Shown: positions 1-9,272, numbered from the stretch's first letter. The stretch is DNA of 64,000 nucleotides from Megaera polyxenophila (GCF_029982035.1 NZ_CP104166.1:434001-498000); one strand, 5' to 3'. The notes: a model not told the origin generated them from the sequence alone. A program made the numbers and translations.

Positions 1-12
1 CTGAAATATTTA

Positions 13-610
13 TAGTCCCTTTGGTGGTGAAAACCTCCATCTTCCAGATGGAAAAGCTTTAGCTTGTCTAATGCGCCATGATGCGGTAGCATCATAAGTC
101 TATGACTTACTATAACAAAAGATCACATTCAGTTTTTTATCATCGTTATCATATAGTATGGATAACGAAATATCGCTATAAGGTACTTACTTACGACATA
201 AAAAAACGTGTTCGGGAACTAGTGTTACAGGTAGCTGAGGAAATGAGTATAAAGATAGAAAATGGCGTTGTATCAAGCGACCATGTCCATATATTTGCAA
301 ATATTCCTCCGCATATTAAAATTAGTGAATTTGTTCAGAAAGCTAAGGGAAGATCATCTAAAAGAATACAGGAAGAATTTCCGATACTAAAAAAGAAATA
401 CTGGGGTAGACATTTATGGGGCAGAGGATACTTCAGTTCAACTAGCGGTAATGTTACAGATGATATGATTAACGAATATATCAACAAACACACTGACGCT
501 CATGAGACCGACTTTACTTCAAATATTAGGCTAGAATGAGCTTTAGCTTGATAAGCGACTTCTAGTCGCAAAGATCAAACTTTCATCTCTCAGATGAAAG
601 TGGTTGATTT
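13..610 (+). mobile_element. IS200/IS605-family insertion sequence, copy 1
   Basis: A 598-bp element carrying one Y1 transposase gene. The same 598-bp block recurs at 21493-22090 (+) and 43598-44195 (-), and comparing the three copies fixes the ends. All three lie directly 3' of TTTA with no target duplication, as IS200/IS605 elements do. The left end holds a CCATC/GATGG hairpin. The right end holds a 9-bp stem (CTTTCATCT/AGATGAAAG) with a 3-nt loop and a GCGACT/AGTCGC hairpin. These are typical subterminal hairpins recognised by the transposase. There is no accessory tnpB. The first 12 bases of the window are the left flank. Confidence 0.93.
102..539 (+). CDS. tnpA: IS200-type transposase TnpA (Y1 HUH), copy 1
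   Basis: A 145-aa single-strand transposase of the Y1 HUH family. It cuts and rejoins the hairpin ends of its own element through a 5'-phosphotyrosine. The HUH-type metal motif H-V-H is at residues 61-63, and the likely nucleophile is Tyr126 in the C-terminal helix (context INEYINKH). The length is normal for IS200 transposases and the frame is intact, so the copy is probably active. The protein is identical in the other two copies. No Shine-Dalgarno sequence precedes the ATG. The start codon lies in a perfect small hairpin (TAAGTC-TAT-GACTTA, 95-109) just after a second hairpin (78-95), which suggests translational repression. Confidence 0.95.
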   Translation: MTYYNKRSHSVFYHRYHIVWITKYRYKVLTYDIKKRVRELVLQVAEEMSIKIENGVVSSDHVHIFANIPPHIKISEFVQKAKGRSSKRIQEEFPILKKKYWGRHLWGRGYFSSTSGNVTDDMINEYINKHTDAHETDFTSNIRLE

Positions 611-705
611 TGATTTTGGTTTACTCTTTTAGTATTACTAATTTATGTTTAAAATTAAACTATTATTTTAAATAATATTCGTAAATTATTCTAAAAATAG
701 TTTTT

Positions 706-1554
706 ATGAAAAATATCATTTGGGTAATTATTTTATACATTTTGGCAGCAACGAATATGACCGCATATGCTCAAATAACTCAAATTACCGATTTTCAACT
801 TCTTGAATCTAATATTAAGAATATGGATTCAGATACTCTAGTAATTTTTGATGTAGATCACGTGCTGATCATGCCTACTGATGAATATAGCCTTAACAGA
901 AACCCTTACCGCAAGCAATTATGGCACGAGTTTAAGTTAAGGTCTTCAGAAGAAGATTTCAAGTTTTTACGCAGTATTGCAGTATCATCAGCAAAATGGC
1001 GTCTAGTAGATCCTAGTATCATTACTGTCCTGTCTGATTTAAACAATAAAAATATCTCAACAGTTGCTTTAACCTCTCTTGCAACCGGCAAATTTGGTAT
1101 CATAGAAAAAATGGAAGATTTGCGGATAAAAGAATTACAAAGTGTAGGAATCGACTTTACTAATTTAACACCATTTCATGGAGAATTATCCATAAACGAA
1201 TTAAAAAGTATGCACGGTACTCCAATGCTAAAGGCCGGAATTATTTTAACAGCAGAAGTAGATAAAGCTAAAGTCTTGGAACATATTTTACACAAAAAAA
1301 ATTACTATCCTAAAAGAATAGTATTTATCGATGATCAGCTAAATAACCTGGAATCATTGGAAAAACTTTGCGCGAAGCTAAAAATAAAATTTGAAGGATT
1401 TCACTATACCGCTGTATCTTTAATGACTACCTCTACTGTAGATGAACAACTGGAAAACTTGCGTTTTGAAATTTTAGAAAAAGAGCATCGCTGGCTCAGT
1501 TACAAGGAATTAGCTAGCAGAATGGATATCCCAAATTCTATTATTACCCCATAG
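706..1554 (+). CDS. Exported HAD-like protein, DUF2608 type (paralogue 1)
   Basis: 282 aa with an N-terminal signal peptide (about residues 1-22, ending near TAYA). It has a haloacid-dehalogenase-like core: motif I at about residue 45 (VIFDVDHVL, Asp-x-Asp) and a late acidic motif near residue 207 (VFIDDQ). This fits the DUF2608 family of exported HAD-like proteins seen in Rickettsia, Legionella and Coxiella, whose substrates are not established. Both Asp residues of motif I are present, so phosphatase activity is possible. The protein shares its layout and C-terminal region with the product at 12761-13600. It stands alone between the IS200 copy and the convergent xseA. The family call is from memory of the motif pattern. 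Confidence 0.78.
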   Translation: MKNIIWVIILYILAATNMTAYAQITQITDFQLLESNIKNMDSDTLVIFDVDHVLIMPTDEYSLNRNPYRKQLWHEFKLRSSEEDFKFLRSIAVSSAKWRLVDPSIITVLSDLNNKNISTVALTSLATGKFGIIEKMEDLRIKELQSVGIDFTNLTPFHGELSINELKSMHGTPMLKAGIILTAEVDKAKVLEHILHKKNYYPKRIVFIDDQLNNLESLEKLCAKLKIKFEGFHYTAVSLMTTSTVDEQLENLRFEILEKEHRWLSYKELASRMDIPNSIITP

Positions 1555-1646
1555 AAAATCAGGTAATAAACATCAATAGGTAATTCCAGCCAAGGAAATA
1601 TATTTTGATATAATACAAGACTTATGGTTTAGCCCATAAGAAAAAG

Positions 1647-3014
1647 TTAAGCATCTTTAAAGTTATTAAAGCTAGACAGCTTGATTTGACCGTCTTTAAG
1701 GTGAGCTGTTATATATTTAGAAGACTGAACTTTTGATACCGTTGAAATATAATTATCATTGGGATCTTTTAACATAGCATAACCTCTGGCTAGTACTTTA
1801 TTATAATCCAGGCTAGCTAGAATAGAGCTGTTGATTGATAGTTTATGCTCAAATTGATTTAGCAAAGTAGCTTTTCTGATTAACAGGCTATTTTTAAAAC
1901 TGTTTAACTGCAGATACTTATAATGTAATATTTTTGTTGGTTTAAAACGAGAATAAGGAAAATATTGAAGGGCAAGATTTTTTTGCTTTAGCAAGCTCGG
2001 TAGGGAGCCAGTGAGTCTGAAACCTAAATCATCCAGTTTCTGTATATTATAATTTAAATAGTTTATTGGGTATTGTAATAACCGATTATAATTGCTCAAA
2101 ATGTGAGCTTTATGTTTTAATAATATAGAAATTCGCCTTTCTATATTATTGTATAGAGAATTTAATGTATACTTTAAATTCTCTCCCACCGGAACAGCAA
2201 ATTCAGCGGCAGCGGTAGGAGTAGGAGCTCTTAGATCAGCAACAAGATCAATAAGTGTATAATCAGTTTCATGTCCTACAGCCGATATTATCGGAATAGC
2301 TGAATCAAAAGCTGCTCGTACTACTTCCTCTTCATTAAATGGCCATAAATCTTCTATTGATCCTCCTCCCCTTGCTACAATTATCACATCTGGTTTTAGC
2401 CCCTCATCTAATAAATTAAAGCCATTTATAGCAATAGTAATTTCGCTAGCAGCTGTTTCTCCTTGAACCGTCACTGGCCAAATACATAAATTGACCGGAA
2501 ATCTGTCAGTAATTCTATGAATAATATCTTTTATAACTGCGCCGGTTAATGATGTTATAATTCCTATTTTTTTTGGTAAATAAGGGATCTTTTTTTTATA
2601 CTCTAATTTAAATAACCCTTCTTTTTCTAATTTTTCTCTTCTCTCGTTCAAAATCTTTATAAAAGCACCAACCCCTGCTGGCTCAATCATTTCTACTGAA
2701 ATTTGATATTTTGATTGGCCGGCATAAGCAGTAATTTTTCCAGTAACAATAACTTCTAGTCCTTCCGCAAGGGAAAAATTAACTCTAGAAAGACAATGCT
2801 TCCAGCAAGTTGCAGCTATGACGGCATTTGTATCCTTTAAATTAAAGTATCCATGGCCTGAGGCAGCAACTTTAAGACCGGAAATTTCTCCTCTGATCCT
2901 GATAACAGAAAAATTATTCTCAAGTAACCATTTAATTTTATTTGATATTTCAGTTACTGAAAATTCATTTTTGCCGGCAGGGCGATCAATATTAAAATCA
3001 TTACGATTAAGCAT
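1647..3014 (-). CDS. xseA: Exodeoxyribonuclease VII large subunit
   Basis: Catalytic large subunit of ExoVII, which degrades single-stranded DNA to oligonucleotides together with several XseB subunits. About 455 aa. An N-terminal OB-fold covers about residues 15-115 and includes the GHGYFNLKD segment. The catalytic domain has the family signatures GIITSLTGAVIKD, VARGGGSIEDLW, SAVGHETDYTL and RAPTPTAAAE, and a coiled C-terminal part follows. The open frame extends six codons further upstream to 3032, but MLNRNDF at 3014 is the more usual beginning. The gene is divergent from lptD, and the lptD promoter overlaps this 5' end. No xseB is seen nearby. Confidence 0.93.
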   Translation of the reverse strand: MLNRNDFNIDRPAGKNEFSVTEISNKIKWLLENNFSVIRIRGEISGLKVAASGHGYFNLKDTNAVIAATCWKHCLSRVNFSLAEGLEVIVTGKITAYAGQSKYQISVEMIEPAGVGAFIKILNERREKLEKEGLFKLEYKKKIPYLPKKIGIITSLTGAVIKDIIHRITDRFPVNLCIWPVTVQGETAASEITIAINGFNLLDEGLKPDVIIVARGGGSIEDLWPFNEEEVVRAAFDSAIPIISAVGHETDYTLIDLVADLRAPTPTAAAEFAVPVGENLKYTLNSLYNNIERRISILLKHKAHILSNYNRLLQYPINYLNYNIQKLDDLGFRLTGSLPSLLKQKNLALQYFPYSRFKPTKILHYKYLQLNSFKNSLLIRKATLLNQFEHKLSINSSILASLDYNKVLARGYAMLKDPNDNYISTVSKVQSSKYITAHLKDGQIKLSSFNNFKDA

Positions 3015-3031
3015 AATATTTATTACTAGCA

Positions 3032-3060
3032 TTTACTAATATTAAATCAGCATCTATAAT
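3032..3060 (+). promoter_or_regulatory. Predicted sigma70-type promoter for lptD-surA
   Basis: TTTACT (3032-3037), a 17-bp spacer and a perfect TATAAT (3055-3060). It lies 38 bp upstream of the lptD start in the xseA-lptD divergent gap. Prediction by motif only. Confidence 0.6.
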
Positions 3061-3098
3061 AGGCTTTTTTAATTATAATTAGTTTTAAATTAATTTAA

Positions 3099-5210
3099 AT
3101 GCAGGTTTTTTGCAATTTTTTATTAGCTCTAAGCATTTTTTGTACCGCACAAAATAGTTATGCGCTAGATTCCACAGTAAAAGAAAACGATTTATTAACA
3201 TTAAAAGCCGATCTTATAAAATATGACGATAATTCTGACACGTTAGCAGCAAACGGCAACGTTTTTGTTGTTATGGGGTCATATATACTAAGAGCCGATA
3301 GTCTATATTATGATATTAAGAAAGATGTACTATTTGCCGAAGGCAATATCAGAATTAAAGATGAGCAAGGAAGAATTGCAACCGGGCAAAGAGCAGTTTT
3401 AAAAGACAAACTCAAAAAGGCTCTTATCGATGAATTCCTGTTGAAACTGCCAGATGATTCCCTGATTATGGCCGCATATGGTAGTAGAAATGATACAAAT
3501 AAATTTGGCTTATATAAAGCAATTTTTAGTCCCTGTAAAATTTATTGCGCAAATAAACCTATTTGGCAAATGAGAGCAAAAGATACGGATATAGATTATG
3601 AAAAACAAAGAATAACATATAAAAATATGTTTTTTGAGGTTTTTGGCCTTCCGGTAGCCTATTTTCCCTATTTTTTTCATCCAACACCGACGGCTGATGC
3701 TAAATCAGGACTCCTAGTGCCTGAAATCACACGAAGTAAATTTGTTTTACCAATATATTTTAGGGCCAAACCAAATCTGGACTTTACCTTAAGCCCCCAC
3801 ATGTCAAAAAGCCATACGATTTTTCACGGAGAACTTAGGCATCTTATTAAATATGGGAGTTATGAAGTAAAAAGTAGTTATAGCCATCATCCATACTATA
3901 AAGGAGAAAAACATTCAAAACCTCACAGATATACCATATTTGCCAAAGGTAATTTTTACAAAGATAAAATTAATTATGGTTTTGACTTAAATAGAGCTTC
4001 TGATAAAGCTTATCTTGTAAATGATTTTGAAAATTATTCAAGCTACCTGGAATCAAAAATTTATGCAAATAAGGTAGATAAAACTGATTATTTCTCTCTT
4101 GAAGGATACTCATTTCAAGGTTTTAGAGCAGATGATAAAAAGAATAAAGCTCCAATTGTTTTTCCGAGGGTTAAAGTACAAAAAGTAATAGCTATAGATG
4201 ATGCTGAAACCACCCTTTTTCAACTCAAAAACAACTCTATAGCTTATAACGAAGATTATGAAAGGCAATTGGCAAGAAACGCTTTGGAATTAACATTAAG
4301 TAAAAAAATAATGACTCCAACTGGGCATTTATTCAACCTTGCCTTAGCAAATAGAAGCGATTTATATTGGTATAGTTCTACTAACTCTTCATCCAATACA
4401 GAAAAAGAAAAGATATGGGCCAGAAATATTCCTGAATTTCATGCGAAATGGCGTTATCCACTAGTACGCGATATCTTTGGAACTACAACAGCCAAAATAG
4501 AGCCGATTGTAGCTGCTTTTATCGGCAAAAATTACCATAAGGATTTTGAGAAATTTGCTCTTATTGATGTAAGCAAATATGAATTATCAGAATATAACCT
4601 ATTTAGTTCTAATAAATTTAGCGGTATAGACTACCACGATTATGGTAAAAGGTTTAGTTACGGAATCAATGGCTCTTTACTTTTCGAACAATATTATTTG
4701 GATCTCTTCTTAGGGCAGCTAATTTATCAGAATAATATTAATACAAAAGGTAATAAAGATTACGTGGGAAACTCATCAATCGATATAGCTAATAATCTGA
4801 AGTTGTATTATAGATTTAGAAAAGATAAAAAATTAAATCCAATAAGAGATGAAGTAGGTATTACAACTACTTCAAAAAAGTTAACTACGAGCTTATCCTT
4901 TTCCAAATTGAATAATATTTCAAAATGTTACTCAGATGATGGTTTAATATTTCCTGAAAATAAAGTTAGCCAAATTAGCTTGAGTGTAGGTTACCAAATA
5001 TTTGAATCATTAAGAGTTGATACTGGTGCGCAACTTGATATAACAAAAAAAACCAGGCTGTTAAATAGGAGTATACACGTGACATATGTCATGGATTGTG
5101 TTAGTATTACGGGACGCTTTTATGATAATTTTACCCATGACAAAAGTAGAGGAGTCAAAAAAAATAGTAGCAAAACTTTTGCTATAGGATTAAAAGTCTT
5201 AAACATGTGA
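3099..5210 (+). CDS. lptD: LPS-assembly outer-membrane protein LptD
   Basis: 703-aa LptD (OstA/Imp), the outer-membrane barrel that, with LptE, inserts lipopolysaccharide into the outer leaflet. A signal peptide occupies about residues 1-22 (cleavage near NSYA). An OstA/LptA-like beta-jellyroll follows at about residues 30-130 (AANGNVFVVMGSYILRADSL, then AEGNIRI). Next comes a long barrel domain rich in alternating beta strands, including the conserved stretch around PYFFHPTPTADAKSGLL. Its length is near the usual alphaproteobacterial size. It is followed 9 bp later by a SurA-like gene, an arrangement known from many Proteobacteria and consistent with co-transcription from the promoter at 3032-3060. 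Confidence 0.93.
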   Translation: MQVFCNFLLALSIFCTAQNSYALDSTVKENDLLTLKADLIKYDDNSDTLAANGNVFVVMGSYILRADSLYYDIKKDVLFAEGNIRIKDEQGRIATGQRAVLKDKLKKALIDEFLLKLPDDSLIMAAYGSRNDTNKFGLYKAIFSPCKIYCANKPIWQMRAKDTDIDYEKQRITYKNMFFEVFGLPVAYFPYFFHPTPTADAKSGLLVPEITRSKFVLPIYFRAKPNLDFTLSPHMSKSHTIFHGELRHLIKYGSYEVKSSYSHHPYYKGEKHSKPHRYTIFAKGNFYKDKINYGFDLNRASDKAYLVNDFENYSSYLESKIYANKVDKTDYFSLEGYSFQGFRADDKKNKAPIVFPRVKVQKVIAIDDAETTLFQLKNNSIAYNEDYERQLARNALELTLSKKIMTPTGHLFNLALANRSDLYWYSSTNSSSNTEKEKIWARNIPEFHAKWRYPLVRDIFGTTTAKIEPIVAAFIGKNYHKDFEKFALIDVSKYELSEYNLFSSNKFSGIDYHDYGKRFSYGINGSLLFEQYYLDLFLGQLIYQNNINTKGNKDYVGNSSIDIANNLKLYYRFRKDKKLNPIRDEVGITTTSKKLTTSLSFSKLNNISKCYSDDGLIFPENKVSQISLSVGYQIFESLRVDTGAQLDITKKTRLLNRSIHVTYVMDCVSITGRFYDNFTHDKSRGVKKNSSKTFAIGLKVLNM

Positions 5211-5219
5211 GATTAATTT

Positions 5220-6107
5220 ATGAAATATTTAATTGGTATAGTTATCTTCTTCTTTTCAGTAAACATTTTTGCAAAACAGCAAGATATAGTGGTTATCGTA
5301 AATGACAAACCAATTACCATGTACGAATTTACCGCTAGAAAAAAGATGGTTATTGCTTTAAATAAAGTGGATAATTCTGATATAAATACCGACAAGCAGT
5401 TGAACAAAAATGTCCTGAATCTTCTTATCGAAGAAGAACTATTAAATCAACATGCAGAAAAAACAGGTATTAAAATCTCTGAACTAGAAATTGATAGTGC
5501 AATATTAACGATCGAGGAGAGAAACAAAATGCCTAAAGGTCATTTACTACAATACATGAGAGAATTAGGTGTAAGTGCCGATAGTTTTAAAAAACAAATA
5601 AAAAGTGAGCTAATTAAGTATAATATAATTAGTAATCTGTCTAACTCAATTTCCGTTAGTCCAAAAGAATTAGATGTCGCTGTAATTAATAGCGGATATG
5701 AAGATTTTAATATTACAGCCTGGATATTTGCTTCCCTTAATTCTGATGACAAAACCTTAAATAAAATGCAAAAACTTCAGAAAAGCCTTACAGATTGTAA
5801 CAAAATAGAAAATAAATTATATGCTGATTTTGCAATTGGCAAAAAAATCGAAGGTAAATTAAAGGATTTAGGAGATAAAACAAAATCTGTTATCCTTGAC
5901 ACAAACGAAAACAGCTGCAGTAACATTTATCAAGAAGATGGTAAGTTTAAACTAGTTTTAGTTTGCTCAAAAAAAGCTTCTGTATCAGGAGAGGAAATTG
6001 ATAAAGTTAAAGGCTTCTTATCAAATCAAAAAATGTCTAAGAAAGCCGAGAAATTTTTTAAAGATCTAAAATCAAAAGCATATATAAATATTTTACTTAA
6101 CGAGTAA
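5220..6107 (+). CDS. surA: SurA-like periplasmic chaperone (SurA N-terminal domain, no parvulin motif seen)
   Basis: 295 aa with a signal peptide (about residues 1-18, ending near IFAK). A SurA N-terminal domain follows: IVVIVNDKPITMYEF, then VLNLLIEEELLNQHAEKTGI and a LQYMRELGVSADSFKKQI segment. In E. coli this domain forms the chaperone module that escorts outer-membrane barrels to the BAM machine. I cannot identify a parvulin prolyl-isomerase domain in the C-terminal half, so this is probably a short chaperone-only form. It lies 9 bp after lptD, the classical lptD-surA order. The gene that often follows in other Proteobacteria (rsmA) is located at 35.7 kb here. Confidence 0.8.
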   Translation: MKYLIGIVIFFFSVNIFAKQQDIVVIVNDKPITMYEFTARKKMVIALNKVDNSDINTDKQLNKNVLNLLIEEELLNQHAEKTGIKISELEIDSAILTIEERNKMPKGHLLQYMRELGVSADSFKKQIKSELIKYNIISNLSNSISVSPKELDVAVINSGYEDFNITAWIFASLNSDDKTLNKMQKLQKSLTDCNKIENKLYADFAIGKKIEGKLKDLGDKTKSVILDTNENSCSNIYQEDGKFKLVLVCSKKASVSGEEIDKVKGFLSNQKMSKKAEKFFKDLKSKAYINILLNE

Positions 6108-6392
6108 TAGGTAAATAATTAGCTGCCTTCTTGTTAAGAAATCAAGCTAATTTATCAAAAAATGGGCCATAGCTTCTCCCCAATTTTGAATAGGAATACT
6201 CCATTTTCATACAATAGAAAAGCCAAGACAAGTATAAAATGATCAAATATCCTTTTTGTAGGATGGGTAAATTGGGTTCATTTTTAATTTTCGAAGCCGT
6301 ACGCGAGCATAAATCCATCTTTTAGGAATGACTACGAACGGATGTCGAAAGGATTAACCTTGTGTATGAGTACGTAGCATCTCCATTTATAT

Positions 6393-7053
6393 TTATAACA
6401 AATCAGTAAAATTATTTAGCCAAAACTTAGCTCCTTCGTTCTCACTGATCCATAAAATATCTTTCCTACCGGTTAAATCTATAACCAAAGCTACATATAC
6501 CGCCTTGTTAATAATCCTCTTATCTTGTCTTACTTTAACTACTAAAGCATCAAAATATATAATAGCATAAATCGATTCTAAAGGCCTATGCTGCCAGCTT
6601 CTGACCTCATCCATTATATTATCCGTAGCTCTGCTAATTAAGCTCTCACTTATTTCAGCTCCATATAGTTCCTGAATTTGCATCATAATATCAGAGACAC
6701 TCATTCCCTTTGCATACAGTGATAAGATCTTCTGATCTAATCCATCTATCCTACTCTGGCGCTTCGGTACTAGCATTGGAGAAAATTCAGCATTTCTATC
6801 ACCGGGGTACTTCTAGTTCTAATACTCCCCCTTCGGTAATTAGGCTCTTCTTGCCAACTCCATTCCTGCTCCGCCATATTTGCTATAACCAAGATGCTCG
6901 TCCATTTCTCCCTTTAAAGCTCTTTCAAATAGATTTTTTGTAAGCGCTTTTAATATCCCGTCTTTAGCAAAAAAACTTGTTAAATCTGTATCTTTATCTA
7001 TTAACAAATCTACCGCTTGCTTTATTTTTTCTTGATCGCTCTTACTCTTATTT
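6393..7053 (-). pseudogene. IS256-family transposase remnant (N-terminal and central part)
   Basis: On the minus strand the translation matches a mutator-type (IS256) transposase. It contains LFERALKGEMDEHLGYSKYG, then a LELEVPR / DRNAEF segment, then VPKRQSRIDGLDQKILSLYA and YFDALVVKVRQ, where D is the first catalytic Asp region. The frame is broken at least twice, near 6880 and 6815. The protein stops after FWLNNFTDLL at 6393, before the last third of the family, so the element is dead. A 127-codon open stretch (6393-6776) survives. The flanks 6108-6392 and 7054-7215 hold no gene I can recognise. A weak stem-loop at about 6118-6154, without a T-run, follows surA. Confidence 0.85.
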
Positions 7054-7215
7054 TATTCCTATTAAGTTATATTACCCTTAATATAACCTATCCTAGAAAT
7101 TTACACACTTACTTGGAAAGAACCTTATCGACAGTAAAATTGAACCACCGTAAGCTATATATACTATTCGCATCCAGCGTTTGATATGTTTGTAAAATTA
7201 CCTAAAAATGAAGAA

Positions 7216-7292
7216 TGGCGCACCCGAGAGGAGTCGAACCCCTAACCTCTTGATCCGTAGTCAAGTGCTCTATCCAATTGAGCTACGGGTGC
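7216..7292 (-). tRNA. tRNA-Arg (anticodon ACG)
   Basis: A 77-nt cloverleaf on the minus strand with encoded CCA. The acceptor is GCACCCG/CGGGTGC, the discriminator is G, and the anticodon stem CTTGA/TCAAG holds the loop CTACGGA, giving anticodon ACG. The T-arm GGTTCGACTCC is normal. It lies between the IS256 remnant and lpxC. Confidence 0.95.
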
Positions 7293-7357
7293 GTATAAGG
7301 TCAATTATATGAACCAGTTACTTTATAGGACCAAATATATCAATTGTCAAGGATATC

Positions 7358-8221
7358 TCAGGAAATTGCGTTTATAAAAGAGTATGCATAAGGATCGCTA
7401 AATAACTTCCTTAAAAATTGATTATTCAAATTATGGCTAGTTTTATAACCATTGATCGTGCCGATAAAATGTGCACCTGTGGTGTATAAATCACCCATTA
7501 AGTCAAGCATTTTATGGCGAGCAAATTCGTTGTCATGACGAAGTCCTTCATGATTAAGAATTGTATCTTTATCAATTCCAATAGCATTATCAAGTGAAGC
7601 TCCTTTAGCTAGTCCTTTACTTTGCAGGTAATTAAGATCTTGAAGGAAACCAAACGTTCGTGAATCAGCTATTTCCTCTTTAAAATTATTGTCCCTGCAA
7701 AAAGTATGTTTCTGTTTTCCAATTACCTTACTTGCGAAATCAATTGTTAAGTCAATTACCATACTCTCTGAAGGGGAGGCACAAATTTCAGTTCCAGAAT
7801 CTTCAATTCTAATTTCTTTAAGTAATTTTAAATATTTTTTATGCGCATTTAAAATCCTGAACCCAGCACATTCAAGCATGAACACAAATGGTTTGCTGCT
7901 TCCATCCATTATTGGTACTTCGGAACCATCAATTTCGACAATTAGGTTATCAATACCACATCCCCAAATTGCTGCCATTAAATGCTCAATCGTTGAAACA
8001 GAGATATTAGCGTTATTTTTTATAGAAGTAGATAAAGAAGTATCGAACACGCTAGAGTAATTTGCTAAAATTTTATTATATACAGAAGAAACATCAGTTC
8101 TAATGAAAACAATACCGACATTTTTGCTAGCAGGTCTTAATGTTACTTGAGTCTTATTGCCAGAATGTACCCCTATACCGAAACAGCTTATAGGGTTTTC
8201 AATAGTCAATTGGTTCATCAT
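7358..8221 (-). CDS. lpxC: UDP-3-O-acyl-N-acetylglucosamine deacetylase LpxC
   Basis: 287-aa zinc deacetylase that commits UDP-3-O-acyl-GlcNAc to lipid A synthesis in the cytoplasm. Two LpxC folds are seen. The N-terminal half contains GIGVHSGNKTQVTLRPA, a zinc His in TIEHLMAA and VPIMDGSSKPF. The C-terminal half contains NEFARHKMLDLMGDLY, with the second zinc His and the Asp of the HKxxDxxGD motif, then the catalytic His in the GAHFIG region. The start can be either of two adjacent ATGs. The length is slightly below the E. coli enzyme (305). The divergent neighbour is a GlmU-type UDP-sugar enzyme, so both ends of the UDP-GlcNAc to lipid A route sit together. Confidence 0.95.
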   Translation of the reverse strand: MMNQLTIENPISCFGIGVHSGNKTQVTLRPASKNVGIVFIRTDVSSVYNKILANYSSVFDTSLSTSIKNNANISVSTIEHLMAAIWGCGIDNLIVEIDGSEVPIMDGSSKPFVFMLECAGFRILNAHKKYLKLLKEIRIEDSGTEICASPSESMVIDLTIDFASKVIGKQKHTFCRDNNFKEEIADSRTFGFLQDLNYLQSKGLAKGASLDNAIGIDKDTILNHEGLRHDNEFARHKMLDLMGDLYTTGAHFIGTINGYKTSHNLNNQFLRKLFSDPYAYSFINAIS

Positions 8222-8295
8222 TTGTTAACTAATGTAAAAAATATTTAATGTCTGAATTCTAGGTGCTGCAATATATAAATGGCAAATAAAATTTT

Positions 8296-8319
8296 ATTAC
8301 GTAATGTTTCATACGTAAT
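8296..8319. repeat. Inverted repeat in the lpxC-glmU-like divergent gap
   Basis: ATTACGTA (8296-8303) and TACGTAAT (8312-8319) form a perfect 8-bp inverted repeat around an 8-nt spacer. It sits between the divergent lpxC and uridyltransferase genes, where a regulator binding site would be expected. No known operator is recognised. A second weaker GGGGAT/ATTCCCC dyad lies at 8431-8454. Confidence 0.45.
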
Positions 8320-8498
8320 AGCTAGTGGCTAAAATTAAAATACTAAAATACTTCGTCTACAATTTTGTTATTAAGCAAAATAAAAAGCTAGGTTTTGTTC
8401 TGGAATCTGTTATTATTCTCTTGAATTTTAGGGGATCTTGGATTTATATTCCCCAATATTACTAACTTTTAAAGTTACTATATAATTAAAATAAATTT

Positions 8499-9242
8499 AT
8501 GCAAAGGCAAATTGTTATTTTAGCTGCCGGAAAAGGTAGTAGGATGAAATCAAATCTACCCAAAGTAATGCACAAAATAGGCGATAAGACAATGCTTCAA
8601 ATGGTAGTAGATAATGCCTATGCTGTTACTAAAGATATTATATTGGTATATTCAGATCACATAGCTGAATATTTATCTGCTTTTGCAAATCAGTGTAAGT
8701 TTGCTCTGCAGAATGAACAACTTGGTACTGCTCACGCAGTCTGGGTTGCTAGTGCTTTAATTAATAATAATATACAAAATGCGGTTATCTATGGAGATAA
8801 CCCGCTTATTACCCCGGAAATAATTACAGAATTATTCAATCATCTTGAGACCTCTAGGTCTGCGGTAGTAACATTAGCATTTAAACACGAAGAACCAAAT
8901 GCATATGGCAGAATAATCCAAGATGCCGGAGGGAATTTTAAAAAGATAGTTGAATTTAAAGTAGCTACTGACTTGGAAAAGAAAATAAAATTATGTAATT
9001 CTGGAATAATGGCTTTTGCTCCAGGTATTTTACAAAAATATTTACCTGCTTGTATTAATCGGTCTCGGAATGTTAATAATAGCGAATTATACTTAACTGA
9101 AATAATAGAAATCTGTAGCAATGCGGGTGAAAAAGTAAGTTATTATACCTCTAAAAATCACCATTTAGTGATAGGAATAAATACGCAAGAAGAACTGCAG
9201 GCGGCTAATGATATTATTAACAATCGCAAATTTCTTCTATAG
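8499..9242 (+). CDS. GlmU-type N-acetylglucosamine-1-phosphate uridyltransferase domain protein
   Basis: 247-aa nucleotidyltransferase matching only the N-terminal half of GlmU. It shows the signature LAAGKGSRMKSNLPKVMHKI, the substrate loop QNEQLGTAHAV, YGDNPLI and AYGRIIQDAGG. GlmU makes UDP-GlcNAc from GlcNAc-1-P and UTP. The C-terminal left-handed beta-helix acetyltransferase of full GlmU (about 455 aa) is absent, with a clean stop after the uridyltransferase domain. The acetylated sugar phosphate must therefore come from elsewhere, perhaps from the host (inference). The gene is divergent from lpxC, which uses UDP-GlcNAc-derived substrate, and convergent with the helicase gene 30 bp downstream. 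Confidence 0.82.
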   Translation: MQRQIVILAAGKGSRMKSNLPKVMHKIGDKTMLQMVVDNAYAVTKDIILVYSDHIAEYLSAFANQCKFALQNEQLGTAHAVWVASALINNNIQNAVIYGDNPLITPEIITELFNHLETSRSAVVTLAFKHEEPNAYGRIIQDAGGNFKKIVEFKVATDLEKKIKLCNSGIMAFAPGILQKYLPACINRSRNVNNSELYLTEIIEICSNAGEKVSYYTSKNHHLVIGINTQEELQAANDIINNRKFLL

Positions 9243-9272
9243 GAAAACAAAATAGGTGAATAAAACTTTATT

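Noticed and set aside
1621..1640. CTTATGG/CCATAAG hairpin between the HAD-like gene and xseA as a bidirectional terminator
   Set aside because: No T-run in either direction.
6118..6154. Stem-loop AATTAGCT/AGCTAATT after the surA-like gene as a terminator
   Set aside because: The inner part is poorly paired and no T-run follows; left as a weak structure only.
7689..8060. 123-codon plus-strand ORF antisense to lpxC
   Set aside because: Shadow frame of a conserved enzyme.
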